The notes under the pieces: model-generated
What the model was told of the DNA's origin: nothing
Database searches by the model: none
Seen by the model: only the letters and a program-made list of their open reading frames with translations
Translations under genes and position numbers: made by a program
Part shown: piece by piece, positions 30,594 through 44,075 of the stretch
How positions within the stretch are numbered: the stretch's first letter is position 1
How the letters are laid out: each line of letters opens with the position of its first letter
NCBI GenBank assembly: GCA_004297305.1
Contig: SCTR01000002.1
Coordinates: 143,440 to 207,439, forward strand
Source: Actinomycetota bacterium
Lineage (GTDB): Bacteria; Actinomycetota; Actinomycetes; S36-B12; FW305-bin1
Direction of reading: 5' to 3'
DNA: 64,000 nucleotides

Positions 30594-30630
30594 CCCGCAC
30601 GCGGCTCCGTCCCGGCCGCGGGGAGCCAAC

Positions 30631-30643
30631 TAGGCTGCGACGC
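30631..30643 (+). promoter_or_regulatory. -10 element giving a leaderless trpB transcript
   Basis: TAGGCT (30631-30636) ends 7 bases before ATG 30644 with no ribosome site. This would give trpBA and the redox genes after it an internal promoter. Confidence 0.45.
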
Positions 30644-31900
30644 ATGGATTCCCCGCCCCCGACCCCCGACGCGACGGCGACCGGCGCCGCACCCTGGTCG
30701 CCGGACAGCACCGGCCATTTCGGTCGCTACGGCGGGCGGTTCGTCCCCGAGGCGCTGATGGCCGCCCTCGACGAACTGGACGCGGTGTTCCGTTCCGCGG
30801 TGGCCGATCCGGCGTTCACCGCCGAACTCGACGAGCTGCAGCGCAGCTACACCGGCCGGCCGAGCCCGGTGACCGAGGTCGCCAGGTTCGCCGAGCACTG
30901 CGGTGGGGCGCGGGTGCTGCTGAAGCGCGAAGACCTCAACCACACCGGATCGCACAAGATCAACAATGTGCTCGGCCAGGCCCTGCTCACCCGCCGGATG
31001 GGCAAGTCCCGCGTCATCGCCGAGACCGGGGCCGGACAGCACGGCGTCGCCACGGCGACCGCCGCAGCGCTGCTGGGCCTGCAGTGCACGGTCTACATGG
31101 GCCAGCAGGACACCCGGCGGCAGGCACTGAACGTGGCGCGCATGCGGCTGCTGGGCGCCGAGGTGATCGCGGTCGCCGCCGGCAGCGCCACCCTGAAGGA
31201 CGCGATCAACGAGGCGATGCGGGACTGGGTCACCGCGGTCGAGGACACCCACTACGTGCTGGGCACGGTCACCGGGCCGGCACCGTTCCCCGAACTGGTC
31301 GCCTGGTTCCATCGGGTGATCGGTACGGAGGCACGGGCCCAGGTGCTCGAGCTGACCGGCCGGCTGCCCGACGCGGTCGCCGCCTGCGTCGGTGGCGGAT
31401 CCAACGCGATGGGCATCTTCAGCGGCTTCCTGGACGACCCGCAGGTGCAGCTGTGCGGCTACGAGGCCGGCGGGCACGGCGTCGAGTCCGGGGAGCACGC
31501 CGCGCGCTTCAGCGGCGGCTCGCCCGGCGTCCTGCACGGCGCGCGCACCTACGTGCTGCAGGACGAGGACGGCCAGACCCGGCCGTCGCACTCGATCAGC
31601 GCCGGCCTGGACTATCCCGGCGTCGGCCCGGTCCATGCCCTGCTCCACGAATCCGGGCGGGCCCGCTACGAGCCGGTGGACGACGCCGAGGCGATGGCAG
31701 CCTTCGGGCTGCTGTGCCGTACCGAGGGCATCATCCCGGCCATCGAGAGCGCCCACGGGCTGGCCGGCGCGATGCGGCTGGGCCGCGAGCTGGGGCCGGA
31801 CGCCCTGATCCTGGTGAACCTGTCCGGCCGGGGCGACAAGGATGTCGAGACGGCCGCTCGGTGGTTCGACCTGACCGGCGACATCGAGGTTCGCGGGTGA
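30644..31900 (+). CDS. trpB: Tryptophan synthase beta subunit
   Basis: A 418-residue PLP enzyme that joins indole and serine. The PLP lysine is in [15 protein letters not shown]; other marks are [34 protein letters not shown] and [14 protein letters not shown]. The N-terminal 25 residues are Pro/Thr-rich before [19 protein letters not shown] 30644 is chosen because it matches the predicted leaderless start; the longer frame from 29501 overlaps trpC. Its stop overlaps trpA by GTGA. Confidence 0.97.
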   Translation: MDSPPPTPDATATGAAPWSPDSTGHFGRYGGRFVPEALMAALDELDAVFRSAVADPAFTAELDELQRSYTGRPSPVTEVARFAEHCGGARVLLKREDLNHTGSHKINNVLGQALLTRRMGKSRVIAETGAGQHGVATATAAALLGLQCTVYMGQQDTRRQALNVARMRLLGAEVIAVAAGSATLKDAINEAMRDWVTAVEDTHYVLGTVTGPAPFPELVAWFHRVIGTEARAQVLELTGRLPDAVAACVGGGSNAMGIFSGFLDDPQVQLCGYEAGGHGVESGEHAARFSGGSPGVLHGARTYVLQDEDGQTRPSHSISAGLDYPGVGPVHALLHESGRARYEPVDDAEAMAAFGLLCRTEGIIPAIESAHGLAGAMRLGRELGPDALILVNLSGRGDKDVETAARWFDLTGDIEVRG

Positions 31901-32703
31901 CCGGGCTCGCGGCGGTCTTCGCCGCGGCCCGCGCCGAGGGCCGCGCCGCGCTGATCGGTTACCTGCCGGCCGGTTTCCCGTCGTACGACGGCGCGGTTCG
32001 CGTGGTGACGGCGATGGTGGCCGCCGGAGTCGACATCGTGGAGATCGGGCTGCCGTACTCCGATCCGCTGATGGACGGGCCGGTCATCCAGGCGGCCGCC
32101 GAACAGGCGCTGCGGAACGGCACCACGACCAGCGACGTCCTTGCCACTGTGCAGGCAGTCGCGTCCACCGGCGCCCCGACCCTGGTGATGTCGTACTGGA
32201 ATCCGGTGGAGCGCTACGGCGTCGAGGAGTTCGCCGACGGACTGGCTGCGGCCGGCGGCACCGGCGTCATCACGCCCGACCTGACGCCCGAAGAGGCCGG
32301 CCCCTGGATCGCCGCCACCGACCGTGCCGGGATCGACCGGATCTTCCTGGCCGCGCCGTCGTCCACCGACACTCGGTTGTCGGTGGTGGCACAGGTCAGC
32401 ACCGGCTTCGTCTACGCGGCCTCGACCATGGGAGTGACCGGCGCTCGCGACGCGGTCTCCGACGCCGCGCCGCGGCTGGTCGGCCGCCTGCGCGAGGTCA
32501 CCGACCGGCCGGTGGCGGTCGGCCTCGGGGTGTCGACCGGCGCCCAGGCCGCCGCGGTCGCCCAGTTCGCCGACGGCGTCATCGTCGGCTCGGCATTCGT
32601 CCGCCGGGTGGCGGCCGCCGCGACGCTGGCCGAGGCGGTCGCGGGCGTCAGTGCGCTGGCCGCCCAGCTCGCCGACGGCGTGCGCGCCGCGGCGATGCGG
32701 TGA
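31897..32703 (+). CDS. trpA: Tryptophan synthase alpha subunit
   Basis: A 268-residue barrel that splits indole-3-glycerol phosphate and channels indole to Trp[33 protein letters not shown] (with the catalytic Glu and Asp) and [25 protein letters not shown] are present in parts. GTG 31897 overlaps trpB by 4 bases and its stop overlaps the MauE-like gene by GTGA, so the redox genes are translated as part of the trp transcript. Confidence 0.96.
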   Translation: MTGLAAVFAAARAEGRAALIGYLPAGFPSYDGAVRVVTAMVAAGVDIVEIGLPYSDPLMDGPVIQAAAEQALRNGTTTSDVLATVQAVASTGAPTLVMSYWNPVERYGVEEFADGLAAAGGTGVITPDLTPEEAGPWIAATDRAGIDRIFLAAPSSTDTRLSVVAQVSTGFVYAASTMGVTGARDAVSDAAPRLVGRLREVTDRPVAVGLGVSTGAQAAAVAQFADGVIVGSAFVRRVAAAATLAEAVAGVSALAAQLADGVRAAAMR

Positions 32704-33242
32704 GCCCGGTCGTGCCGCCGTACGCCGGTCGCCGGACCTGGGGCAACCCCTGGCTCGGGACGCTCGCCCGGCTGGTGCTGGCCGCCGTGCTGCTGTACGC
32801 CGGGCTGGCGAAGCTCTTCGCACCGCAAGGCGCCCGTGACGCGATCCTCGCCTACCGGATCTTCCCGGCGTCGTGGGCGGACGCGCTCGGCTGGGGCCTG
32901 CCGGTGCTGGAGGTGCTGCTCGGCATCGCGTTGCTGGCCGGGCTGTTCACCCGGCTCGCGGCGGCCGTCACCGCCGTGCTCATGATCGGTTTCGTCGCCG
33001 GCATCGTCAGTGTCTGGGTGCGCGGCTACTCCATCGACTGCGGCTGCTTCGGCGGGGGTGGTGACGTCGCCACCGACGGCCTCGTCTGGCGCTACACCTC
33101 GGAGATCGCGCGGGACCTGCTCTTCCTCGGCCTGGCCTGCTGGCTGGTGGCCTGGCCGCGCACGCGGCTGTCGCTGGCCGGTCCGGGCCAGCCGGTCACC
33201 GGCGAGCCGGCCGCCGAGCACGCCGAGGCGGTGTCGGCATGA
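32700..33242 (+). CDS. MauE/DoxX-like membrane protein
   Basis: A 180-residue protein with four membrane segments beginning LARLVLAAVLLYAGLAKL. The pattern AKLFAPQGARDAILAYRIFP and the DCGCFGGGG motif in the outside loop are typical of MauE-type proteins, which support disulfide formation in methylamine dehydrogenase maturation and, in actinobacteria, partner DsbA-like proteins. The two cysteines of CGC could exchange with the CPVC of the next gene product. GTG 32700 overlaps trpA and the stop overlaps the next gene by ATGA, so the pair is strongly coupled. Confidence 0.87.
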   Translation: MSPVVPPYAGRRTWGNPWLGTLARLVLAAVLLYAGLAKLFAPQGARDAILAYRIFPASWADALGWGLPVLEVLLGIALLAGLFTRLAAAVTAVLMIGFVAGIVSVWVRGYSIDCGCFGGGGDVATDGLVWRYTSEIARDLLFLGLACWLVAWPRTRLSLAGPGQPVTGEPAAEHAEAVSA

Positions 33243-34072
33243 GCAGTCGTCCCTCCCGCCCGGCGACGGCCGCCGCGGCTGCCGCCCGAGCGGCAGCCGC
33301 GCAACAGCAGCAGCGCCGCGAGCGGGTGATCCGGGCCGTCGGGATCGTCGTCGTCCTCGCGGTGCTGGCCGGCATCGTGTTCCTGTTCGTCCGGTCGCGG
33401 GCGAATGCCCCGGCGCCGGTCCCGACCGACAGCAGCGCACCGCTGCCGGCCGGCGTGATGCCGGCGACGGGGGCCCAGCCGTACGGCTGGACGTATCGCT
33501 GGACGCCGGGCGCCCCGGTGCTGCAGCTGTGGGAGGACTTCCAGTGCCCGGTCTGCGGGCAGCTGGAGCGGCAGAACGGCGCGGCGATCGAGGCGCTCGC
33601 CGATGCCGGCAAGGTCACCCTGGTGTACCGCCCGGCGACCTTCCTGGACCTCAACCTGCGCAACGGCTCGTCGAACCGTGCCGTCGCGGCTTGGGGTTGC
33701 GCCATCGACGCGGGCCGGGGGATCGAGTACCACAACGCGGTGTTCGCCGCGCAGCCCGCGCGGGAAGGCGACGGGTTCACCGACCAGCAACTGGTGGCGT
33801 TCGGCACGACCGCCGGCATCACCGGAGCCGCCCGGGACACCTTCGACCGATGCGTGGCCGCCGGCACCTATCGCAGCTGGCCGGCCAACTCGCAGGCCCA
33901 GTTCGAGTACGACGGCATCGCCGGGACGCCGACGGCCGTGCTCAACGGCACCGAGCTTCCGCGGCAGACGCTGTTCGACATGACGGCGTTGACCGCGGCG
34001 GTGGCAGCGGCTGGGCCGGGCACCACCGCGACGCCTGCGGGGACGCCGTCGTCGTCGGTCTCGCCGTCGTGA
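33239..34072 (+). CDS. Membrane-anchored DsbA-family thiol-disulfide protein
   Basis: A 277-residue protein with an Ala/Gln/Arg-rich cytoplasmic start, one membrane helix near residues 33-56 (GIVVVLAVLAGIVFLFV) and an outside thioredoxin-like domain. The active-site motif is CPVC in WEDFQCPVCGQLE near residue 105. Later family marks are YRPATFLDLN, GAARDTFDRCV and GIAGTPTAVLNG with the cis-Pro-type loop. The Thr/Ser/Pro-rich tail is probably disordered. It probably oxidises or reduces exported thiols using the MauE-like protein as membrane partner; direction unknown. Confidence 0.9.
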   Translation: MSSRPSRPATAAAAAARAAAAQQQQRRERVIRAVGIVVVLAVLAGIVFLFVRSRANAPAPVPTDSSAPLPAGVMPATGAQPYGWTYRWTPGAPVLQLWEDFQCPVCGQLERQNGAAIEALADAGKVTLVYRPATFLDLNLRNGSSNRAVAAWGCAIDAGRGIEYHNAVFAAQPAREGDGFTDQQLVAFGTTAGITGAARDTFDRCVAAGTYRSWPANSQAQFEYDGIAGTPTAVLNGTELPRQTLFDMTALTAAVAAAGPGTTATPAGTPSSSVSPS

Positions 34073-34206
34073 GCGGAGCCGGGTGACCGGGACAGTCGTG
34101 ATCGCACGGCGTCGTGGTCGGTCCGGTCTCGCCGAGCGTCGTGAGCGCCGCCCGGCCGGGCGGTGGTCGGGCGTTGTGGCAGGCGATGACGCGGCGGGCA
34201 CGGTCG

Positions 34207-34219
34207 TAGGGTGAGCGCC
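34207..34219 (+). promoter_or_regulatory. -10 element giving a leaderless lgt transcript
   Basis: TAGGGT (34207-34212) ends 7 bases before GTG 34220. An earlier in-frame GTG at 34211 overlaps this hexamer and so is less likely to be used. Confidence 0.42.
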
Positions 34220-35206
34220 GTGCCGACCGCGCTGATCGCCGCGATTCCCAGCCCGTCGCAGGGCGTCTGGGAGATCGGGCCGGTCCCGGTACGGGCCTAC
34301 GCCCTGGCGATCCTGGCGGGGATCGTGGTGGCCATCGTCGTCGCGAGCCGGCGCTGGGTGGCCCGGGGCGGCCTGCCCGGCACCGTCGGCGACGTGGCGA
34401 TCTGGGCCGTGCCGTTCGGGATCATCGGGGGCCGGCTGTACCACGTGATCACCGACCACCAGCTGTACTTCGGTCCCGACGGCCGCGGAGTTGTTGCGAC
34501 GCTGCGGATCTGGGACGGCGGCCTCGGCATCTGGGGTGCCATCGCGTTGGGCGGCGTCGGCGCCTGGATCGGCTGCCGGCGTCGCGGGATCCCATTGCCG
34601 CCGTTCGCCGACGCGCTGGCGCCCGGGCTGCTGCTGGCCCAGGCAATCGGCCGCTGGGGCAACTACTTCAACCAGGAACTGTTCGGTTCGCCGACCGACC
34701 TGCCGTGGGGACTGCAGATCGACGTCGCCCATCGTCCGGCCGGTTTCGCCGACGTCGCGACCTTCCACCCGACGTTCCTGTACGAGTCACTGTGGTGCCT
34801 GGCCGCGGCCGGTGTCGTGGTCGTCGCCGACCGGCGATTCCGTATGGGACACGGCCGGGTCTTCGCGCTGTACGTCGCCCTCTACTGCGCCGGGCGGCTG
34901 TGGTGGGAACTGCTGCGCATCGATGAGGCCAATCAGGTGCTGGGCCTGCGCCTCAACGTCTGGACCGCGGTCCTGGTCGGCCTCGGCGCGGTGGTGTACC
35001 TCGTGGTGAGTGCCCGGCTGCGACCCGGCCGTGAGACACCCGACCAGCTGCGCGGCCGTGCCGCCGGGCGCCAGCCTGCCGCGCCGGACGAGGCCGGCCC
35101 GGACCAGCCGGACACCGAGCCTCCCGGGGACGGTGCGGCTGCGCCGGCCGAATCCGCCCGAGACGGTGCTGCCGCGCCGGCCGAGCGGTTCGCTGAGGGG
35201 CGCTGA
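34220..35206 (+). CDS. lgt: Prolipoprotein diacylglyceryl transferase
   Basis: A 328-residue membrane enzyme (331 if GTG 34211 is used) that moves diacylglycerol from phosphatidylglycerol to the lipobox cysteine of prolipoproteins. Seven or so hydrophobic segments are visible. Signatures are VPFGIIGGRLYHVITDHQLYF in parts, WDGGLGIWGAI, and GRWGNYFNQELFGSPTDLPW with the essential Arg and Asn/Glu. The last 60 residues are a Pro/Ala/Glu/Arg-rich cytoplasmic tail common in actinobacterial Lgt. Together with lspA and the lipoprotein at 957 the window holds client and both first modifying enzymes. The 138-base gap upstream separates it from the DsbA-like gene. Confidence 0.95.
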   Translation: MPTALIAAIPSPSQGVWEIGPVPVRAYALAILAGIVVAIVVASRRWVARGGLPGTVGDVAIWAVPFGIIGGRLYHVITDHQLYFGPDGRGVVATLRIWDGGLGIWGAIALGGVGAWIGCRRRGIPLPPFADALAPGLLLAQAIGRWGNYFNQELFGSPTDLPWGLQIDVAHRPAGFADVATFHPTFLYESLWCLAAAGVVVVADRRFRMGHGRVFALYVALYCAGRLWWELLRIDEANQVLGLRLNVWTAVLVGLGAVVYLVVSARLRPGRETPDQLRGRAAGRQPAAPDEAGPDQPDTEPPGDGAAAPAESARDGAAAPAERFAEGR

Positions 35207-35210
35207 GCCG

Positions 35211-35939
35211 GTGCCGGGCCGGTCACGGGTGTTCCCGGAACACCACCACGGCCATCGCGACGTCACCGGCGGCTCGCTGCGTCCCGCCGTGTTCGGTTTC
35301 TCCGACGGCCTGGTGTCCAACGTCGCCCTGATGGCGGGCGTGGCCGGTGGTGCTGCCGCTGCCGGTGCCGATCCCTCCGCGGTCCTGATCGCGGGTCTTG
35401 CCGGGCTGGTGGCCGGATCCTTCTCCATGGCGGCCGGCGAGTTCGTCTCGGTCTCCAGCCAGTCCGAACTGGCGGCCGCAGAGATCGAGGCCGAGCGTCG
35501 TGAGTTGTCTCGCAGCCCGGAGGCCGAGGCCGCTGAGCTGGCGCGGCTGTGGGAGAGCCGGGGCCTCGACCGCGCCACCGCCGAGCAGGTCGCCCGCCAG
35601 ATCTCGCGGGACCCCAAGACCGCCCTGGAGGTCCATGCCCGGGAGGAGATCGGCCTCGTCGAGGCCGAGCTGCCGTCGGCCTGGCGGGCCGCCTGGTCAT
35701 CGCTGGCCGCGTTCGCCGTGGGCGCCATGGTTCCGCTACTGCCTTACCTGCTCGGCGCGCGGGCGCTGGCGATCTCGCTGGCGTGCTCGGCCGTGGCGGC
35801 GTTCGGCGCCGGTGTCCTGGTCTCCCGGCTCACAGTGCGATCGTGGTGGTTCGGCGGGCTGCGCCAGCTGCTGGTGAGCGCAGCCGCTGCCGGGGTCACC
35901 TACGCCGTCGGCGCCCTCATCGGATCCGCCGTGGGCTGA
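35211..35939 (+). CDS. VIT1/CCC1-family predicted membrane transporter
   Basis: A 242-residue membrane protein. Signatures are FGFSDGLVSNVALMAGVAGG near residue 27, AAGEFVSVSSQSELAAAEI after the second helix, a cytoplasmic charged region (ELSRSPEAEAAEL to EEIGLVEAELP) and three C-terminal helices. By family, members move iron or manganese or act as nodulin-21-like proteins. GTG 35211 lies 4 bases after the lgt stop with GAGGGG upstream; GTG 35229 is an alternative. It probably shares the lgt transcript. Metal specificity is not readable. Confidence 0.88.
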   Translation: MPGRSRVFPEHHHGHRDVTGGSLRPAVFGFSDGLVSNVALMAGVAGGAAAAGADPSAVLIAGLAGLVAGSFSMAAGEFVSVSSQSELAAAEIEAERRELSRSPEAEAAELARLWESRGLDRATAEQVARQISRDPKTALEVHAREEIGLVEAELPSAWRAAWSSLAAFAVGAMVPLLPYLLGARALAISLACSAVAAFGAGVLVSRLTVRSWWFGGLRQLLVSAAAAGVTYAVGALIGSAVG

Positions 35940-35981
35940 GCGGCACCGCGCGGTGATCTTGGCCACCTGGCCAGCGGCGGT

Positions 35982-35997
35982 GTCCACCATGTGGGAC
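35982..35997. promoter_or_regulatory. Imperfect palindrome upstream of gltB, possible IclR-type operator
   Basis: GTCCACCATGTGGGAC is an imperfect 16-base palindrome (GTCC...GGAC). It resembles sites of IclR-type amino-acid regulators such as LtbR (Corynebacterium), whose consensus I recall as CA(T/C)ATAGTGGGA. About 205 bases before the gltB start. Confidence 0.35.
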
Positions 35998-36014
35998 GAC
36001 GGTCGAATCGGCGT

Positions 36015-36049
36015 TGGGGAAGCCGTCGACGGCTGAGTACCATTCCCCA
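36015..36049 (+). promoter_or_regulatory. Nested stem-loop in the gltB leader
   Basis: TGGGGAA (36015-36021) pairs perfectly with TTCCCCA (36043-36049). Inside lies the 14-base perfect palindrome AGCCGTCGACGGCT (36021-36034). The structure is about 150 bases before ATG 36203 and may be a leader control element or a dimeric operator; no known riboswitch consensus was recognised. Confidence 0.4.
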
Positions 36050-36202
36050 GGTCGGGCCAACGTCGTCCCTGCCTGTGTCGAACCGGGCTGCGCCGCTCGG
36101 GAACCCTCCCGCCCCGGCCCGCCCGGACCGTACGCCGCTGCACCGCCACCACGGCCACTCTCGTCGTGCCGGTGGCACGACCGACGACGTGAAGGTGACC
36201 TC

Positions 36203-40775
<4,573 letters not shown>

Positions 40776-40783
<8 letters not shown>

Positions 40784-42230
40784 CCCCCGCGGGTTCCTGA
40801 CGACCGGTCGCGAGCTACCGACCCGGCGACCGGTGGACGTCCGGATCTCCGACTGGCGCGAGGTGTACGAGCCGTTCTCGACCGATCGGGTCGAACGGCA
40901 GGCCGGTCGCTGCATGGACTGCGGGATCCCGTTCTGTCACAACGGTTGTCCGCTGGGAAACCTGATCCCCGAATGGAACGACCTGGTCTGGCGTAGCGAC
41001 TGGGCTGCCGCGGCCGAACGGCTGCACGCCACCAACAACTTCCCGGAGTTCACCGGCCGGCTGTGCCCGGCACCGTGCGAGACGGCGTGCGTGCTGGGGA
41101 TCAACCAGGACCCGGTCACCATCAAGCAGGTCGAGGTCTCGATCGTCGACCGGGCCTGGGAGTCGGGCTGGATCACCCCCCAGCCGCCCGGGCGGGTTTC
41201 CACCCGCACCGTCGCGGTCGTCGGCTCTGGGCCGGCGGGGCTGGCTGCCGCGCAACAACTGGCGCGCGCCGGGCACACCGTCGCGGTGTACGAGCGTGCC
41301 GACCGCATCGGCGGGCTGCTGCGATACGGCATCCCCGAGTTCAAGATGGAGAAGCACCATCTTGACCGCCGGCTGGAGCAGCTGACGGCCGAAGGCGTAC
41401 GGCTGCGGCCCGGCGTCGACGTCGGCACCGACGTGACGGGGGAGTACCTGCGAGCCAAGTACGACGCGATCGTGCTGGCGGTCGGCGCGACGGCATCTCG
41501 CGACCTGCCCGTGCCAGGCCGGGAACTGGCCGGCATCCACCAGGCGATGGAGTTCCTGCCGCTGGCTAACCGGGTGTCGGCCGGCGACGCTCAGGACACC
41601 CCGATCGACGCCGCCGGGCGGCATGTGGTCATCATCGGTGGCGGCGACACCGGGGCGGACTGCCTCGGGACGTCGCACCGGCAGGGCGCAGCGTCGGTCA
41701 CCCAGCTGGAGATCCTGCCGACGCCGTCCGACCAGCGTCCGGCGGCGCAGCCGTGGCCGACGTATCCGGCCGTCTACCGGGTATCCAGCGCGCACGAGGA
41801 AGGCGGCGATCGCATCTTCGCGGTGTCCACCAAGGCGTTCCTCGCCGACTCCGCGGGCCGGGTCCGCGCGCTGCAGGTGGTCGAGGTGGAGTTCGTTGAC
41901 GGCAGCTTCCGCGAGGTGCCGGGTAGTTCGCGGGAGATCCGGGCCGACCTGGTCCTGCTCGCCATGGGGTTCACCGGGCCCGAGCGCGGTCCGCTCCTCG
42001 AGCAGCTCGGCGTCGAGCTCGACGATCGGGGAAATATCTTGCGGGACAACGACTATGCCTCGACAGTTCCGGGTGTCTACGTCGCCGGCGACGCCGGCCG
42101 TGGGCAGTCGCTCATCGTGTGGGCGATAGCCGAGGGGCGCGCCGCAGCCGCGGCGGTCGATCGCTACCTGACCGGCAGCACGAACCTGCCTTCGCCGATT
42201 TCGCCTTCGACGCGCCCGCTCGTGGTCTGA
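40776..42230 (+). CDS. gltD: Glutamate synthase small subunit
   Basis: A 484-residue flavoprotein that passes electrons from NADPH to GltB. The N-terminal Fe-S cysteines lie in [17 protein letters not shown] and [13 protein letters not shown]. The FAD site is [19 protein letters not shown] and the NADPH site [35 protein letters not shown] closes the FAD domain. ATG 40776 overlaps gltB. The 3' end runs into the repeat GTGGTCTGACG, whose first copy contains the TGA stop. Confidence 0.96.
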
Positions 42231-42331
42231 CGCTCGCCGGTGGTCTGACGCCGGTGTCCTGACGTCCGCTCGTGGTCTGACGCGCCCGTGGTCTGCGGCC
42301 GGTGTGCGGACGTCCCGCTCGTGGTCTGCCG
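42222..42331 (+). repeat. Degenerate 11-bp repeats after gltD
   Basis: GTGGTCTGACG occurs exactly at 42222-42232, 42240-42250 and 42272-42282, with variants at 42254, 42288 and 42321. The first copy includes the gltD stop codon. Spacing is irregular (18, 14, 18, 16, 33). Confidence 0.8.
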
Positions 42332-42384
42332 GCGGCGTCGTGATCGGCTGCCATCGGGCAGCATGATCGACGGCAGGGATGACC

Positions 42385-42415
42385 ACGGCCGTGATGACCG
42401 ACGGCCGTGATGACC
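42385..42415 (+). repeat. 15-bp direct repeat upstream of pyk
   Basis: ACGGCCGTGATGACC occurs at 42385-42399 and 42401-42415, exact copies one base apart. They lie 62 bases upstream of the pyk start. Confidence 0.8.
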
Positions 42416-42463
42416 TCAGGCAGCGATGATCGAAGGTCGCCGGTCTGCGGCAAGGCTGCTCGG

Positions 42464-42476
42464 TACAGTCGGGACC
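42464..42476 (+). promoter_or_regulatory. -10 element giving a leaderless pyk transcript
   Basis: TACAGT (42464-42469) ends 7 bases before ATG 42477. No ribosome site precedes the gene. Confidence 0.45.
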
Positions 42477-43904
42477 ATGCGCCGCGCGAAGATCGTCTGC
42501 ACGATGGGGCCGTCGACCGGCACGCTGGCAGCGATCCGCGACCTCGTCGACGCCGGCATGGATGTGGCCCGGCTCAACCTGTCGCACGGCAGCTATGCCG
42601 ACCACGAGCAGGCGTACGCCCGGATCCGGCAGGTCGCCGACGAGACCGGCCGCGGTGTGGGCGTCCTGGTCGACCTGCAGGGCCCGAAGATCCGCCTCGG
42701 CCGCTTCGCCACGGGATCGGCACACCTGGAACCGGGGGCCCTCTTCACCATCACGACCGAAGACGTGGCCGGCGACGAAGACTGTTGTTCCACCACGTAT
42801 TCGGGCCTGACCCGTGACGTCGCGGCGGGCGACACGATCCTGGTCGACGACGGTCGCGTCGCCCTGGAAGTGGTGGAGGTCGTCGGCGCCCGGGTGGTCA
42901 CCAAGGTCATCGAAGGCGGCCCGGTGTCCGACCACAAGGGGATCAACCTTCCCGGGGTGGCGGTGTCCGTGCCGGCGTTGTCGGACAAGGACATCGAGGA
43001 CCTGCGGTGGGCGCTGCGTACCGGGGTGGACCTGATCGCGCTGTCATTCGTCCGTTCAGCGGCGGACATGGACGACGTCGTCCGCGTCATGGATTCCGAG
43101 GGCGTCCGCATCCCGATCCTGGCCAAGGTCGAGAAGCCACAGGCGGTGGAGAACCTCGCCGACATCGTGGCCGCCTTCGACGGCGTGATGGTCGCTCGCG
43201 GCGACCTCGGCGTGGAGTTACCGCTGGAACAGGTGCCGTTGGTGCAGAAGCGGGCCATCGCGTTGTGCCGGGCCGCCGGCAAACCGGTCATCGTCGCCAC
43301 ACAGATGCTCGACTCGATGATCTCGGCGAGCCGGCCGACCCGGGCGGAGGCCAGCGACGTGGCCAACGCGGTGCTCGACGGTGCCGACGCCCTCATGCTG
43401 TCCGGCGAGACCAGCGTGGGCGTGCATCCCGGCCTCGTCGTACGCACGATGGCGCGCATCATCGCGCACGTCGAGGACGAGGCCCTGGACCGGTTGGCGC
43501 GGCTGGAGCCCGACCCGCCCGGATCCACCGCGCGCGCGCTGACCGCGGCGGCGGTCAGCGTCGGTGAGGCGGTCAGCGCGACGTACCTGATCGCGTTCAC
43601 CGAAACTGGAGTTTCGGCCCGCCTGATCGCCCGCCACCGCACGTCCATCCCGCTGCTGGCCTTCACGCCGAACCCGCGGGTACGCAGCCAGTTGTCGCTG
43701 GTGTGGGGCGTCGAGACGTTCCTGGTACCGCAGGTCACCCACACCGACGACATGGTCGAACAGGTCGACGCCACCCTCATGGAGATCGGACGGGCGACGT
43801 ACGGCGACCGCGTGGTGTTCGTCGCCGGTGTCCCACCCGGGATCCCCGGCACCACCAACGGTATGCGGGTCCACCGGATGGGTTCCGGCTCCGCCGAACG
43901 CTGA
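42477..43904 (+). CDS. pyk: Pyruvate kinase
   Basis: A 475-residue glycolytic enzyme that makes pyruvate and ATP from phosphoenolpyruvate. RAKIVCTMGPSTG opens the protein; NLSHGSYADH, DLQGPKIRLG, ILAKVEKPQAVENL, VMVARGDLGVELPLE and PVIVATQMLDSM follow in order, with the catalytic Lys in AKVEKP. The C-terminal domain lacks an obvious insertion. ATG 42477 fits the predicted leaderless start; the frame from 42426 would add 17 residues from the repeat area. It converges with bldD. Confidence 0.97.
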   Translation: MRRAKIVCTMGPSTGTLAAIRDLVDAGMDVARLNLSHGSYADHEQAYARIRQVADETGRGVGVLVDLQGPKIRLGRFATGSAHLEPGALFTITTEDVAGDEDCCSTTYSGLTRDVAAGDTILVDDGRVALEVVEVVGARVVTKVIEGGPVSDHKGINLPGVAVSVPALSDKDIEDLRWALRTGVDLIALSFVRSAADMDDVVRVMDSEGVRIPILAKVEKPQAVENLADIVAAFDGVMVARGDLGVELPLEQVPLVQKRAIALCRAAGKPVIVATQMLDSMISASRPTRAEASDVANAVLDGADALMLSGETSVGVHPGLVVRTMARIIAHVEDEALDRLARLEPDPPGSTARALTAAAVSVGEAVSATYLIAFTETGVSARLIARHRTSIPLLAFTPNPRVRSQLSLVWGVETFLVPQVTHTDDMVEQVDATLMEIGRATYGDRVVFVAGVPPGIPGTTNGMRVHRMGSGSAER

Positions 43905-44011
43905 AGCCGCACTCTCGCAGCGTTTTCCCGGTGGGTGCCGGTGCACTCCGGTCCTTTTCGCGGTGCCACCGGAAGGGCGCACAACGCTGGACCGTTGCCG
44001 ACCCTTGCGGT

Positions 44012-44034
44012 GGCAGCGGCGGAGCCACGCTGCC
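44012..44034. terminator. Convergent hairpin between pyk and bldD
   Basis: GGCAGCG (44012-44018) pairs perfectly with CGCTGCC (44028-44034) around a 9-base loop, in the 171-base convergent gap. No T-run follows on either strand. Confidence 0.4.
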
Positions 44035-44075
44035 CTACGGCCGCAGCGATTTTGTGGTGCCGCCGTCCGACGTGG

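Noticed and set aside
36014-36202. N-terminal extension of gltB from a TTG start
   Set aside because: Covers the structured leader, has no homology and lacks a ribosome site; ATG 36203 has one.
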